Source: Aeromonas veronii
Lineage (GTDB): Bacteria; Pseudomonadota; Gammaproteobacteria; Enterobacterales; Aeromonadaceae
DNA length: 64,000 nt
NCBI GenBank assembly: GCA_041319085.1
Contig: CP101033.1
Location: 3,560,501-3,624,500 of the forward strand
Direction of reading: 5' to 3'
The position numbers and the translations under genes are program-made. Positions 45,261 through 53,623 of this stretch are shown here, piece by piece. Numbering within the stretch: the first letter of the stretch is position 1; each line of letters begins with the position of its first letter. The notes under the pieces were generated by a model. It did no database searches, was not told where the DNA came from, and saw only the letters and a program-made list of their open reading frames with translations.

Positions 45261-46287
45261 CCTGATTACCCATGATCCTCAGCCAGCTTCAAGAGTCGAT
45301 ATGGCATCGGAGGGCTGGCCACGACTGCATGCCCCAATTCAACCAACATGCTCTTGAGGTCAAAACGATGATTAAACCGGAAGCAGTATTCAGCAAGATG
45401 TCTCGGTAAATGCTTCGCTCCGAGCGTATGGCAACTGCCCCGCAGCGAGTTCTTCACATTCCCTATCATCGTGTTTACCCAGTTGAATGCCGGATGATCC
45501 AGCAAATCAAGGTTGCCCCCGGTGACAACACCCAGGTGCTCACAATTGGCCTCTTTGACCGCTTTGAAACAGGCCAATCCATCGGATATCACCGCGCTAC
45601 CACTGGCAACATGCCGTTTTGCCCAATCCGCAATGGACTTGGTTTTGAAACCATCGACCACCGTCATCCGCATCTTGATTGGATGCCCTTCCTTATTCAG
45701 GGCCACTGCTGCCACAAATGGCGTCTTGCCTGCCGCGCCCCGACCCCGTTTGCCACCACGGCGCTCGCCACCCCAGTAGACATCATCGAGCTGAATGATG
45801 CCGCTGATGGGCTGCTTGTCATCGGACTCTTTCATGGCTTGCAGCAGCTTGTGCTTGAGCATCCAGGCGGTGTCATATTTGACGCCCAACTGGCGCTTTA
45901 GCTCCATCGCTGACAAGCCTGTTTTGGTCTGCAATAACAGGTGCATTGCCAGAAACCACTTGGTCAGAGGGAGCTTGGTGTTTGCGAAAATAGTGTTACC
46001 AGTCAATGACATCTGGTGACGGCAGTGATTGCATTGCAGCACGCGTGGCCGACTTTTCAGGCGACAACAGGTCTTGTTGGCGCACTCAGGACAGACGAAA
46101 CCGTGTGGAAAACGCCAAGCGAGCAGCGCGTTTTCGCACTGCGTTTCAGTGCCATAATCCTTGAAAAACTCAAACAGGCTGTAGCCTTTCTGGAATTGGA
46201 CTTTGCTTTTGGCCATGATCTCGCACCTCAGTAACTGTACGTAAGATCAGTATAGTTCGTGGTGACTGCTGATCATGGGTAATCAGG
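45261..46287 (-). mobile_element. IS1595-family insertion sequence inside arr
   Basis: The element is 1,027 bp with perfect 17-bp ends (CCTGATTACCCATGATC and its inverse). It is flanked by AAAGTAGA at 45253-45260 and 46288-46295. The 8-bp duplication is characteristic of IS1595 elements. The intact duplication shows simple, probably recent, transposition. Confidence 0.96.
45266..46216 (-). CDS. IS1595-family transposase (ISXO2-like domain)
   Basis: The 316-residue protein has an N-terminal zinc ribbon (CPECANKTCC...CNHC) and the ISXO2-type catalytic core: IIQLDDVYWGGERRGGKRGRG, SAVISDGLACFKAV and NTMIGNVKNSLRG. Its stop codon lies within the terminal repeat. It is complete and likely active. 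It is transcribed in the same direction as the cassettes, so read-through into dfrA and aadA is possible. Confidence 0.9.
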   Translation of the reverse strand: MAKSKVQFQKGYSLFEFFKDYGTETQCENALLAWRFPHGFVCPECANKTCCRLKSRPRVLQCNHCRHQMSLTGNTIFANTKLPLTKWFLAMHLLLQTKTGLSAMELKRQLGVKYDTAWMLKHKLLQAMKESDDKQPISGIIQLDDVYWGGERRGGKRGRGAAGKTPFVAAVALNKEGHPIKMRMTVVDGFKTKSIADWAKRHVASGSAVISDGLACFKAVKEANCEHLGVVTGGNLDLLDHPAFNWVNTMIGNVKNSLRGSCHTLGAKHLPRHLAEYCFRFNHRFDLKSMLVELGHAVVASPPMPYRLLKLAEDHG

Positions 46288-46476
46288 AAAGTAGATGTGC
46301 TTAAGAATACGACCGTCCTCGAAATGAGAGATGAACCCTGTGGTTAGCAAGTCACCAATCGCCAAATTGGCTTTGGTTCCATGATAGAACGGTCCTTGCA
46401 CCTGCTTGTAATTATCATGAGAGATGGGAATCCAATCTTTTACCATTTTAAGACCCTTAATTGTTGGGATTTGGCT

Positions 46477-46541
46477 GCATAACTTTGTTTTAGGGCGACT
46501 GCCCTGCTGCGTAACATCGTTGCTGCTCCATAACATCAAAC
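46477..46541 (-). other. attI1 recombination site
   Basis: The GTTATGC core at 46477-46483 (minus strand) is preceded by the conserved attI1 sequence (GGGCAGTCGCCCTAAAACAA). The core reads GTTATGC because the first cassette, arr, has recombined there. Confidence 0.88.
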
Positions 46542-46618
46542 ATCGACCCACGGCGTAACGCGCTTGCTGCTTGGATGCCCGAGGCATAGACTGTACAAAA
46601 AAACAGTCATAACAAGCC

Positions 46619-47632
46619 ATGAAAACCGCCACTGCGCCGTTACCACCGCTGCGTTCGGTCAAGGTTCTGGACCAGTTGCGTGAGCGCATACGCTACTTGC
46701 ATTACAGCTTACGAACCGAACAGGCTTATGTCCACTGGGTTCGTGCCTTCATCCGTTTCCACGGTGTGCGTCACCCGGCAACCTTGGGCAGCAGCGAAGT
46801 CGAGGCATTTCTGTCCTGGCTGGCGAACGAGCGCAAGGTTTCGGTCTCCACGCATCGTCAGGCATTGGCGGCCTTGCTGTTCTTCTACGGCAAGGTGCTG
46901 TGCACGGATCTGCCCTGGCTTCAGGAGATCGGAAGACCTCGGCCGTCGCGGCGCTTGCCGGTGGTGCTGACCCCGGATGAAGTGGTTCGCATCCTCGGTT
47001 TTCTGGAAGGCGAGCATCGTTTGTTCGCCCAGCTTCTGTATGGAACGGGCATGCGGATCAGTGAGGGTTTGCAACTGCGGGTCAAGGATCTGGATTTCGA
47101 TCACGGCACGATCATCGTGCGGGAGGGCAAGGGCTCCAAGGATCGGGCCTTGATGTTACCCGAGAGCTTGGCACCCAGCCTGCGCGAGCAGCTGTCGCGT
47201 GCACGGGCATGGTGGCTGAAGGACCAGGCCGAGGGCCGCAGCGGCGTTGCGCTTCCCGACGCCCTTGAGCGGAAGTATCCGCGCGCCGGGCATTCCTGGC
47301 CGTGGTTCTGGGTTTTTGCGCAGCACACGCATTCGACCGATCCACGGAGCGGTGTCGTGCGTCGCCATCACATGTATGACCAGACCTTTCAGCGCGCCTT
47401 CAAACGTGCCGTAGAACAAGCAGGCATCACGAAGCCCGCCACACCGCACACCCTCCGCCACTCGTTCGCGACGGCCTTGCTCCGCAGCGGTTACGACATT
47501 CGAACCGTGCAGGATCTGCTCGGCCATTCCGACGTCTCTACGACGATGATTTACACGCATGTGCTGAAAGTTGGCGGTGCCGGAGTGCGCTCACCGCTTG
47601 ATGCGCTGCCGCCCCTCACTAGTGAGAGGTAG
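46619..47632 (+). CDS. intI1: Class 1 integron integrase IntI1
   Basis: The 337-residue tyrosine recombinase begins [20 protein letters not shown]. It has the catalytic residues in [17 protein letters not shown] (Arg), [15 protein letters not shown] (His...Arg) and [11 protein letters not shown] (Tyr), plus the integron-specific extra helix ([19 protein letters not shown]). It inserts and excises gene cassettes at attI1. It is full length and intact, diverging from the cassette array and containing the Pc promoter on its opposite strand. Confidence 0.98.
46706..46734 (-). promoter_or_regulatory. Cassette promoter Pc, weak variant PcW
   Basis: On the minus strand inside intI1: -35 TGGACA, 17-nt spacer, -10 TAAGCT. 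This pairing defines PcW, the weakest common variant. The second promoter P2 lacks the GGG insertion (TTGTTA, 14-nt spacer, TACAGT) and should be inactive. Confidence 0.92.
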
Positions 47633-47809
47633 GGCAGCGCAAGTCAATCCTGGCGGATTCACTACCCCTGCGCGAAGGCCATCGGTGCCGCATCGAACGG
47701 CCGGTTGCGGAAAGTCCTCCCTGCGTCCGCTGATGGCCGGCAGCAGCCCGTCGTTGCCTGATGGATCCAACCCCTCCGCTGCTATAGTGCAGTCGGCTTC
47801 TGACGTTCA

Positions 47810-47834
47810 GTGCAGCCGTCTTCTGAAAACGACA
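47810..47834 (-). repeat. IRi end of the Tn402-like element
   Basis: The 25-bp end reads TGTCGTTTTCAGAAGACGGC inward from 47834, matching the IRt end with a few changes. ACCTT follows directly outside. Confidence 0.93.
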
Positions 47835-47930
47835 ACCTTTTTCAGCTATTCCCCACCCATTTCAGGTCAATAAGGTCTCTTTGAGGCTTTTGACCAGGGG
47901 TGTCAGTGTACCTTGATCTATTGACCCCAA
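47835..47930. promoter_or_regulatory. Displaced half of a resolution (res) site
   Basis: It holds two imperfect palindromes: GGTCAA...TTGACC at 47865-47895 and GGGGTGTCA...TTGACCCC at 47897-47928. Before the integron inserted, these lay directly upstream of the resolvase gene at 34579. Their spacing and form fit resolvase subsites. The rest of the stretch to 48047 shows no gene. Confidence 0.5.
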
Positions 47931-48047
47931 ACCAGTGATGGGAATACGCGACGGGCCGTTTTGTGACAGACGTCCCGTCGTGAGGTCGCAGCCGAACGCA
48001 TCGCTACGAATTGATTTGAAAGGATTTAACGGTCGGTAGTACCGAGT

Positions 48048-48992
48048 TCAGGCATGGGGTGACGAAGGGTCAGCACCGCTGCCTAGCTTGTTGGTCAAGG
48101 GGGAGGGGCGAGGGCGGGAGCGTGCTGGCGTCGTTACCACCGTTGTTGCCATCGGCGGTGAGGCTGATGATGCCTCGCCCGCCTCTGGCTCGGGATAGAA
48201 CTCCTCCAGCAGAGACGGCACCTCTTCATCCATCTCTTCGAACTGGCCGTTGCGCAGCAGCTCGCGGGCCGTGTGCTCCATCTGCTCGATATCAAGCCCT
48301 GCCTCATGATCACGTAGTGCCGCCTCCTTCGCTTGTCCGACAACCTCGGTCAGGGTCAGCTCATCGCGCAGGGTCAGGTCCACGTAGTAGACCGGGGTAC
48401 GGTAGGACTGGGTGGTGCTCTTGGCCCGCAGCCGCAACGTGAGCGGCAGATAGCGGGTCAGGCCGCCGCTGACCGCTTCCAGGTACTTGAGTCGTGCCGC
48501 CAGGGTACGCACCGAGTTGTAGCCGGTGGTGCGAAAGATAAAGCTGCCCAGCTCATCCCCCTGTCCCTCCACAAACAGGTTCAGTCGCCCATACAGCTTG
48601 CAGCCCTGTTGCTGGCCGTAAGGACAGCGTTCCGGGCCGGGGCAGCTGACCTCTTCCATCCCCTGTGCGCCGACGCGTCTCGCCACTTCCCCGTTGCCGA
48701 CACAGAGCGGCCTGCCTGTTTGCCGGTCGAAGGCGCTGTACTCTGCTCGCAGGTTCAGGTCGCTGTCGTTGAACAACACCCGTACCGGGATTGCACGGAT
48801 CTTGGCGTGCTCATGTCCCTGAGCAAACTGTTGGTGTAAGGGATGGAGCAGCCATCCTCCTTTCTGTTGAACCTGAGTGGTGAGGGTGAAGCTGTCGTCC
48901 TTCTCCGGCACCCATTTATCGTTTTTCTGCACCAGCTTGCCGATGCAGATCCGCCCGATCACGGGTGGGGTAATTGCCAGTCCTTTGATCAT
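48048..48992 (-). CDS. Phage/island protein annotated in relatives as hydrolase or metal-binding protein
   Basis: The 314-residue protein has a likely zinc-binding cluster, CPGPERCPYGQQQGCKLYGRL (residues 118-138), and a disordered Ser/Pro-rich tail. The fold is not recognised further. Its ATG overlaps the YqaJ stop (ATGA). Proteins of this type accompany YqaJ exonucleases and DUF932 in integrated elements, so a role in recombination or replication of the element is plausible but unproven. Confidence 0.65.
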   Translation of the reverse strand: MIKGLAITPPVIGRICIGKLVQKNDKWVPEKDDSFTLTTQVQQKGGWLLHPLHQQFAQGHEHAKIRAIPVRVLFNDSDLNLRAEYSAFDRQTGRPLCVGNGEVARRVGAQGMEEVSCPGPERCPYGQQQGCKLYGRLNLFVEGQGDELGSFIFRTTGYNSVRTLAARLKYLEAVSGGLTRYLPLTLRLRAKSTTQSYRTPVYYVDLTLRDELTLTEVVGQAKEAALRDHEAGLDIEQMEHTARELLRNGQFEEMDEEVPSLLEEFYPEPEAGEASSASPPMATTVVTTPARSRPRPSPLTNKLGSGADPSSPHA

Positions 48993-49978
48993 GATGTTTG
49001 CCTCTGGGATTGAATGGTGAAGCGGCGAACGCCGGGTACCGGTTTGACGTAATGGCTGAGCAGATCGGGGTGATCCTGCCCAAGCCGCTCCAGATCCGGT
49101 GCCAGCCTATCTTTGCTGCGTTTCCAGGTGATCTTGCCGTTCGCGAACAGCCCGGCGGTGGCTTCACCCAGGGTGGCTTGCAGCCGCTGCTTGATCAGGG
49201 ACTCCTGTTGCTCGACCACTTCCTTTTGTTCCCGCAGTTGCAGCAGTTGCCCAAACAACTGGTTGAACTCGGAGGAGTCGGAGAGATCGACCGTCTGGCC
49301 GTCGTCGCGGGGGAACAGCCAGCCCAGCGCGGCGGCGGCATCGCTGGAGCCGTCGGGCTCGGGTTGCCAGTCTTGCCGCACCTGTTGCCAGAAGTGCGCT
49401 TCCCGCCGGATGAGATCGCCGATCTTCTCCTCGTCGCGCTCAATGCGGTAGATCCGAAAATCCTGACCGCCGATGAGCACCGCCACCTCGGCCCAGGCAT
49501 GGCCGGTGACGGCGAGTTGATGCAGTACCTGACACTGGTAAGCCACCGGCACGCCCTCCTCCCACTGGGGGGCGCTGTGATAGCTGGCGGTCTTGATCTC
49601 CAGAATGCCGGGACCATCGGGGTGACCCACCACCTCGCGGTCGAGGTTGGCGAGCATGAAGGTGTGCTCGGGATGCTGGAGTACCGCATTGACCCGGCGC
49701 ACCTTGTAGCCGGTGCGTTTGGTGTAGACCTGTGCTAATACCGGCTCCAGCTCGACACCCCACAGCACTGCCTCTTTCTGGGAGATATCCTCCGGCGCCT
49801 TGCGGGCAGTTTTCTCCAGCCACAGGCTGAGCGGGCATTTGTAGGGGGAGAGGCCGACCGCCACGGCGGCATCGGAAGAGCCGATCCCCAGCTGGCGGAT
49901 ATCCAGCCATTGCTCGCGGGTCAGTTCAGTGGTAGAGGCCAGTCGCAGGGCTTGGCCATATTTGGTTTTTGCTTTCAT
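48989..49978 (-). CDS. YqaJ-family viral-type recombinase/exonuclease
   Basis: The 329-residue protein has the YqaJ/lambda-exonuclease nuclease core: QLGIGSSDAAVAVGLSPY, AVLWGVELEPVLA with the first Glu, MLANLDREVV with the catalytic Asp and GILEIKTAS with the ExK motif, then YQCQVLHQLAV. The C-terminal 120 residues include a coiled coil (REQKEVVEQQESLIKQRLQ). It would resect double-stranded DNA for homologous recombination of the element. A GC hairpin (50012-50029) lies upstream of its start. Confidence 0.88.
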   Translation of the reverse strand: MKAKTKYGQALRLASTTELTREQWLDIRQLGIGSSDAAVAVGLSPYKCPLSLWLEKTARKAPEDISQKEAVLWGVELEPVLAQVYTKRTGYKVRRVNAVLQHPEHTFMLANLDREVVGHPDGPGILEIKTASYHSAPQWEEGVPVAYQCQVLHQLAVTGHAWAEVAVLIGGQDFRIYRIERDEEKIGDLIRREAHFWQQVRQDWQPEPDGSSDAAAALGWLFPRDDGQTVDLSDSSEFNQLFGQLLQLREQKEVVEQQESLIKQRLQATLGEATAGLFANGKITWKRSKDRLAPDLERLGQDHPDLLSHYVKPVPGVRRFTIQSQRQTS

Positions 49979-50061
49979 AGAGGCTCCTTGTTGACGGCAT
50001 AAGTCCCCCCGCCCGGCCTAATGGCCGGGTTGGTATGTCGGGATATAAAGAGGGAGGTAAG

Positions 50062-51012
50062 TTATTGCAGCAGGGTGAGCGCCTGATTGAGGGCCTGAGA
50101 TTTGAGTTGGGCACCTTGGCCGAACCAAGCAGAATCGAGGCGATAATCCTGACTACGGGCACGGCGATGGTGATCCACGTATTCGGTGACCGCATTGACC
50201 AGTCCCCAGGCGGAATTGCGGGAGCTGGCGAGTTCCGAGCCCATGCCCGCGCCCTGGTAGAGTTCGTGCAGGCGCTGCACCGGGCGGGTGAGCACGATGT
50301 TGTCACCATCCAGCGGTTGGGCCAGCAGATCGCTGAAGAAGCGCAACGCCTCTTCAGGAGCGACCGGACGCTGGGTCAAGGCTTTGGTTTGCGCCTTGAA
50401 CTCGTCCCAGTGGGAAAGCCCTAGCCCCAGCGCCTCTTTCACCGCAGCAGCATCGAACTGAGTGGAATGGGGGACCTTGATAGCGCCGGTGCTATCCCGC
50501 AGCGCCATTTGGAGGGTGTTGTTGCAGACCACCCGCAGGGAGGTGAACTGTGCAGTGGTACAGAGGGTGCCATCGCAACTGGTGGCCAGCAGTAGGTAGG
50601 ATTTGACCACATCCCCACCCTTGAGACGCATGTCCTGACCTGTTTTGGCCAAGGCCCACAGCTTGCGGCCGCCCTTGAGTGAACCGGCGGTCTCCAGCTC
50701 GAAGCCGCCAGCCTCGACCAAATCCTGATAGAAATGCAGCACCTCGTGCGGCTGTACCACCTTGTAGCGCTGGGAGACCACCGAGAGCGGCTCTAGCGTA
50801 TCGGAGCGGTAGAGCACCTTGCTGTCGGTATAGGGCCTGATATGCAGCGCATCGGAGGCGACGTTAAACATCACCTCGCTCTGCTCGATGGTCCACTCCA
50901 TCCCGGCAGCTTGCAGCCAGATATCCAGCGATTGCTCTGGGGGCAGGATATTGCCGAGGCCGTGCCAGGGTGTTTGGCCGATGTAGGCCATGGTGTCGAT
51001 TAAATGTGCCAT
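50062..51012 (-). CDS. DUF932 phage/plasmid-like protein
   Basis: The 316-residue protein carries the DUF932 pattern: GQTPWHGLGNILPP, VLYRSDTLEPLSVVSQRYKVVQP, GGRKLWALAKTG and LRVVCNNTLQMAL. DUF932 proteins occur on phages, plasmids and islands near recombination genes; the function is unknown. It lies between YqaJ and the Gp2-like gene with its own terminator hairpin about 20 nt before the start. Confidence 0.88.
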   Translation of the reverse strand: MAHLIDTMAYIGQTPWHGLGNILPPEQSLDIWLQAAGMEWTIEQSEVMFNVASDALHIRPYTDSKVLYRSDTLEPLSVVSQRYKVVQPHEVLHFYQDLVEAGGFELETAGSLKGGRKLWALAKTGQDMRLKGGDVVKSYLLLATSCDGTLCTTAQFTSLRVVCNNTLQMALRDSTGAIKVPHSTQFDAAAVKEALGLGLSHWDEFKAQTKALTQRPVAPEEALRFFSDLLAQPLDGDNIVLTRPVQRLHELYQGAGMGSELASSRNSAWGLVNAVTEYVDHHRRARSQDYRLDSAWFGQGAQLKSQALNQALTLLQ

Positions 51013-51027
51013 AGAAGATCTCCAATG

Positions 51028-51055
51028 AAAAAGGGACTGCGTTGCGCAGTCCCTT
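51028..51055 (-). terminator. Terminator between Gp2-like and DUF932 genes
   Basis: Read on the minus strand, AAGGGACTGC pairs with GCAGTCCCTT and is followed by T-run. It stands about 18 nt before the DUF932 start codon. Confidence 0.82.
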
Positions 51056-51114
51056 GGGGTGGTTCATGGAGATAACATATATCTGTGTTTGCTTGTAATC
51101 GATGTAGTCATGCT

Positions 51115-51738
51115 TTAACCACAACTGCATCCGAAATTACGTTGCCTATCATGAAACGATTTGCTTTTCAGCTTGGTCATGTAATGGACTCTGTTCATGA
51201 AGTCGTCAGGATAAATACCCTTTTCAATCTCCTGTTTCAGTAGCGTGTATTTTCCCTTGGGCGGATATTGGACCAAGTGCAGCCCTTCTTCAGGGGGCAG
51301 ACTTAATGCGCTGCACCACGCGGTCGTTATCATGCTTCTGAGTGTGCAGTCCTCAATGTCGTAATCCCCTAGATGAAAGAATGCATCTTTGTTAAAAAAT
51401 AGAAGCACGTGGAAATGGCGCTTACCGCTTTGGCTAAATTCACGTACCCACGTATATCGGAGCGTATTGGGATAAACCCGCTTCCCTGATAGTGCTGTCC
51501 GCTGTTGGTGAGCAGTTAGTTTCGCATTAAGAGAGTTGATAAAACGGTTCATTACACCTCCGTTGTGATTATGGAAGCATGTCACCATATCGCCATGGTC
51601 GATAATGGCAGGGTCATGTAAGTCGACTCGCAGCGCTAATGTTCTCGGATGTGTTCTTAATGCCATGCGGATGGTGAAAATGATCCGTTCGTAGTAACTG
51701 GTGATATGGTCGCCATAGATCGTTTGATAGAGGTTCAT
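51115..51738 (-). CDS. Inovirus Gp2 / YagK-YfjJ C-terminal domain protein
   Basis: The 207-residue protein has the family pattern TLALRVDLHDP, YTWVREFSQSGKRHFHVLLFFNKDAF (an HxH reminiscent of HUH proteins) and VHYMTKLKSK near the end. Members occur in filamentous phages and CP4-type prophages, where a role in replication is suspected. It ends in a Cys pair (FGCSCG). Its upstream region contains palindromes that could be a replication or control site. Confidence 0.78.
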   Translation of the reverse strand: MNLYQTIYGDHITSYYERIIFTIRMALRTHPRTLALRVDLHDPAIIDHGDMVTCFHNHNGGVMNRFINSLNAKLTAHQQRTALSGKRVYPNTLRYTWVREFSQSGKRHFHVLLFFNKDAFFHLGDYDIEDCTLRSMITTAWCSALSLPPEEGLHLVQYPPKGKYTLLKQEIEKGIYPDDFMNRVHYMTKLKSKSFHDRQRNFGCSCG

Positions 51739-52125
51739 GCCATCATTTCCAGTGTTATTGATGCGAGCGTACCCCTCCCCCTAATAGGGGAGGATACGCA
51801 GGTTGTATGCATTACAGATCCGTCATGTGTAGCAGTGGCCTCCTAGAGGAGGTACCAGTCTGGAATGGATTACATTAATACCCGTTCTTTCGTGAGCATG
51901 CGGCTCGCTGTCCATAGCCATTGGCTAGGGGTAATGGCATAGTGCAAGTCATGCGTTGCTTTATAAGCAGCAACTACGATGCTCATGTGATACGTGTTTA
52001 ATGATCCTGTTGCCAGGGGTGTGTCAGGTATGACAAGAAGATCTGTTGGTTTACTTATAATAACTATCCAACACGTTAAACGACCTGAGAGCCAGATGTA
52101 ACACAGGGGGATAGACCAATATTAC
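51739..52125. other. Gene-free stretch with palindromes (possible origin or control region)
   Basis: The stretch of 387 bases contains a hairpin CCTCCCC...GGGGAGG (51774-51793), a perfect 14-bp palindrome CCTCCTAGAGGAGG (51839-51852) and the word AGACCAATAT near its right end, repeated about 50 bp further on. There is no credible reading frame. It could serve as the Gp2-like gene's control region or as a nick or origin site. Confidence 0.4.
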
Positions 52126-52311
52126 TCAATAGTTATTTGTTGAATTTTCAATAATACATCTAGACCAATATCGCTTAACGGTGGATAGACTGATACCCAG
52201 TGCGGTAGCGGTATTAGCTTGAGTCATACCCGATAGCCTGCATCGCTGGATAGCCTCAGCAAAGCAACTGCCCTCAGGCCTGCCTGGCCTGGATTGGTAC
52301 GTCATGCTCAT
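52126..52311 (-). CDS. Small helix-turn-helix protein
   Basis: The 61-residue protein opens with SRPGRPEGSC (AT-hook-like GRP) followed by an HTH of the resolvase/sigma type: SGMTQANTATALGISLSTVKRYWSRC. It is short, like transcriptional or copy-control regulators of small elements. It lies upstream of the Gp2-like gene on the same strand. No family name can be given. Confidence 0.55.
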   Translation of the reverse strand: MSMTYQSRPGRPEGSCFAEAIQRCRLSGMTQANTATALGISLSTVKRYWSRCIIENSTNNY

Positions 52312-52473
52312 CGGCCTATGATACCCCCTCTATGAACACTCGGTTGAGAGCGATGCTACTGATAACGCAGATACCAAGCTGGTTATGCAAAAAGTTCGAT
52401 CTGCTTACAAAAGGTGTCATTAACCCCCCATTTCGCTTGTAATTTGAGCAGTTGCTTATCCATGCCTGCATCC

Positions 52474-53232
52474 TCATGTTTTGACCTCCTGCCCGAAGAG
52501 GTTGATGATGATGGCCCTATCCATCGTCTGCTTCTGTTTTTTTACGTCAGCAGACTTTATTACAGGCGTCATAATCACCATCTCACCCACGTAATAGATA
52601 GGGACCCAACACACGCTGGGAGCAGATAACGTCATCTGGTGTTTCTTCAATGCAGCCCTGGTGCCATGATGGATGACATCAAACGTGGGTAGTGCTTGTG
52701 AATGGGCAAAGTCAAAGAAATAACCATCACACTCAGATTGCTTTATAAATATCGTGTTTGAGAATCCACCGGCTTTCTTCAGATGGTGAGACACGCGCCT
52801 ATCGGTATAGATAAAAATGGCCTTCTCAATTGGCATCGTGCTGATGATGCTATCAAGCACTTCCTTGATGCGGGTAATTTCATCCTTCCCCATGTTAGAT
52901 TTAGCCTGCTTATGTTCATGAATCCGGTAATCAACACAATCCACATTGTGTCTTATTGCTGTTTTCCATAGTCGATGGAAATGCTCTTCAACACTGATGG
53001 TGAGTTGTTCTCTTGGCAACAAGCAATCTTGCTGTTTGAGCATCTGAGTTAATTCAAATTCGACATTGTATGCAGCATTAAAATGGGCGTTAATCCGCCC
53101 CAGCATTGGCGATAAAAGGTTTAGCAGGTTTGAAATAACCGCAGAGCGAGAGAGTTGTTTTGCTCGGCAATAGTTATCTATCTCGCAGATAGTTGAGTCT
53201 CTATCTGCTTGAAACGTGATACGTTTAGGCAT
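52474..53232 (-). CDS. Unknown island protein, possible ribbon-helix-helix N-terminus
   Basis: The 252-residue protein starts MPKRITFQADRDSTICEID, with a short strand and two helices (AKQLSRSAVISNLLNLL) that look like a ribbon-helix-helix DNA-binding unit. The remainder is mixed alpha/beta with no motif I recognise (CVDYRIHEHKQAKSNMGKD, IEKAIFIYTDRRVSHHLKK). There is no membrane segment. Codon use is AT-richer than the chromosome, as for the neighbouring genes. Confidence 0.6.
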   Translation of the reverse strand: MPKRITFQADRDSTICEIDNYCRAKQLSRSAVISNLLNLLSPMLGRINAHFNAAYNVEFELTQMLKQQDCLLPREQLTISVEEHFHRLWKTAIRHNVDCVDYRIHEHKQAKSNMGKDEITRIKEVLDSIISTMPIEKAIFIYTDRRVSHHLKKAGGFSNTIFIKQSECDGYFFDFAHSQALPTFDVIHHGTRAALKKHQMTLSAPSVCWVPIYYVGEMVIMTPVIKSADVKKQKQTMDRAIIINLFGQEVKT

Positions 53233-53304
53233 ACACCATCCTTTGGGTTTTATGATTTCATTTATTCAGAAATAGCTAGCATGGTTTCAATGCTCAGAAA
53301 GAGT

Positions 53305-53508
53305 TCATTGTCGCGTTAATAACCACTCATCGAGCTCAGACTCAAACCAGCCTACCGATTTTTTCCCCAAAGGCTTGGGGCGGGGGAAGCTTGGGTCGTA
53401 TCGGGGCGATTTGGGGTTAAGCCAGTCATAGAAGGTTGAACGTGACATCCCCATTTTTTGCTCGACTGCAGGCATCCGTAACACCTTGATACTGGGTTGT
53501 ATGGCCAT
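53305..53508 (-). CDS. AlpA-family regulatory protein
   Basis: The 67-residue protein has the AlpA/MerR-like winged HTH: VLRMPAVEQKMGMSRSTFYDW, FPRPKPLGKKSVGWFESELDEWL. AlpA of CP4-57 activates integrase-gene (excision) expression, and similar proteins act as excisionases. ATG 53508 is preferred, with GAGG upstream; the longer frame has no start signal. It diverges from the unknown gene at 53624. Confidence 0.85.
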   Translation of the reverse strand: MAIQPSIKVLRMPAVEQKMGMSRSTFYDWLNPKSPRYDPSFPRPKPLGKKSVGWFESELDEWLLTRQ

Positions 53509-53623
53509 GGTTTGCGTTCCTCTGGTTTGGTTGACTTTCGATGAGGAGAAGATAACGTTTGTCGCTGGCATCAGAAATACGTGTGCTAACCAACAAATTT
53601 TACGTACGCTAAGTGGATGATTT

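Larger units (their letters stand above)
44959..46446 (-). pseudogene. arr: arr (Arr-3-like rifampicin ADP-ribosyltransferase), split by an IS1595-family element
   Basis: The N-terminal piece (46446-46288) encodes MVKDWIPISHDNYKQVQGPF to ILKHIYF. The C-terminal piece (45260-44959) resumes with YFSALMEPAVWGAELAM and ends LKRRGLHVIED. Removing 45261-46287 and one copy of the 8-bp duplication restores one 150-residue frame of the Arr-2/Arr-3 type. The intact enzyme ADP-ribosylates rifampicin; this copy should be dead. It is the first cassette, directly after attI1. Confidence 0.95.
34636..47834. mobile_element. Tn402-like class 1 integron, complex form (13.2 kb)
   Basis: The left end begins TGTCATTTTCAGAAGACG (IRt) and the right end is the inverted TGTCGTTTTCAGAAGACG (IRi). 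Both ends are flanked by ACCTT (34631-34635 and 47835-47839), the 5-bp target duplication made by Tn402/Tn5053 transposition. Contents from right: intI1, attI1, cassettes arr (broken), dfrA, aadA, then the 3' conserved segment qacEdelta1-sul1-orf5, an internal IRt copy, IS6100, mphR(A)-mrx-mph(A), IS26 and a truncated tniA. With tniA cut it cannot move on its own now. Confidence 0.92.
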
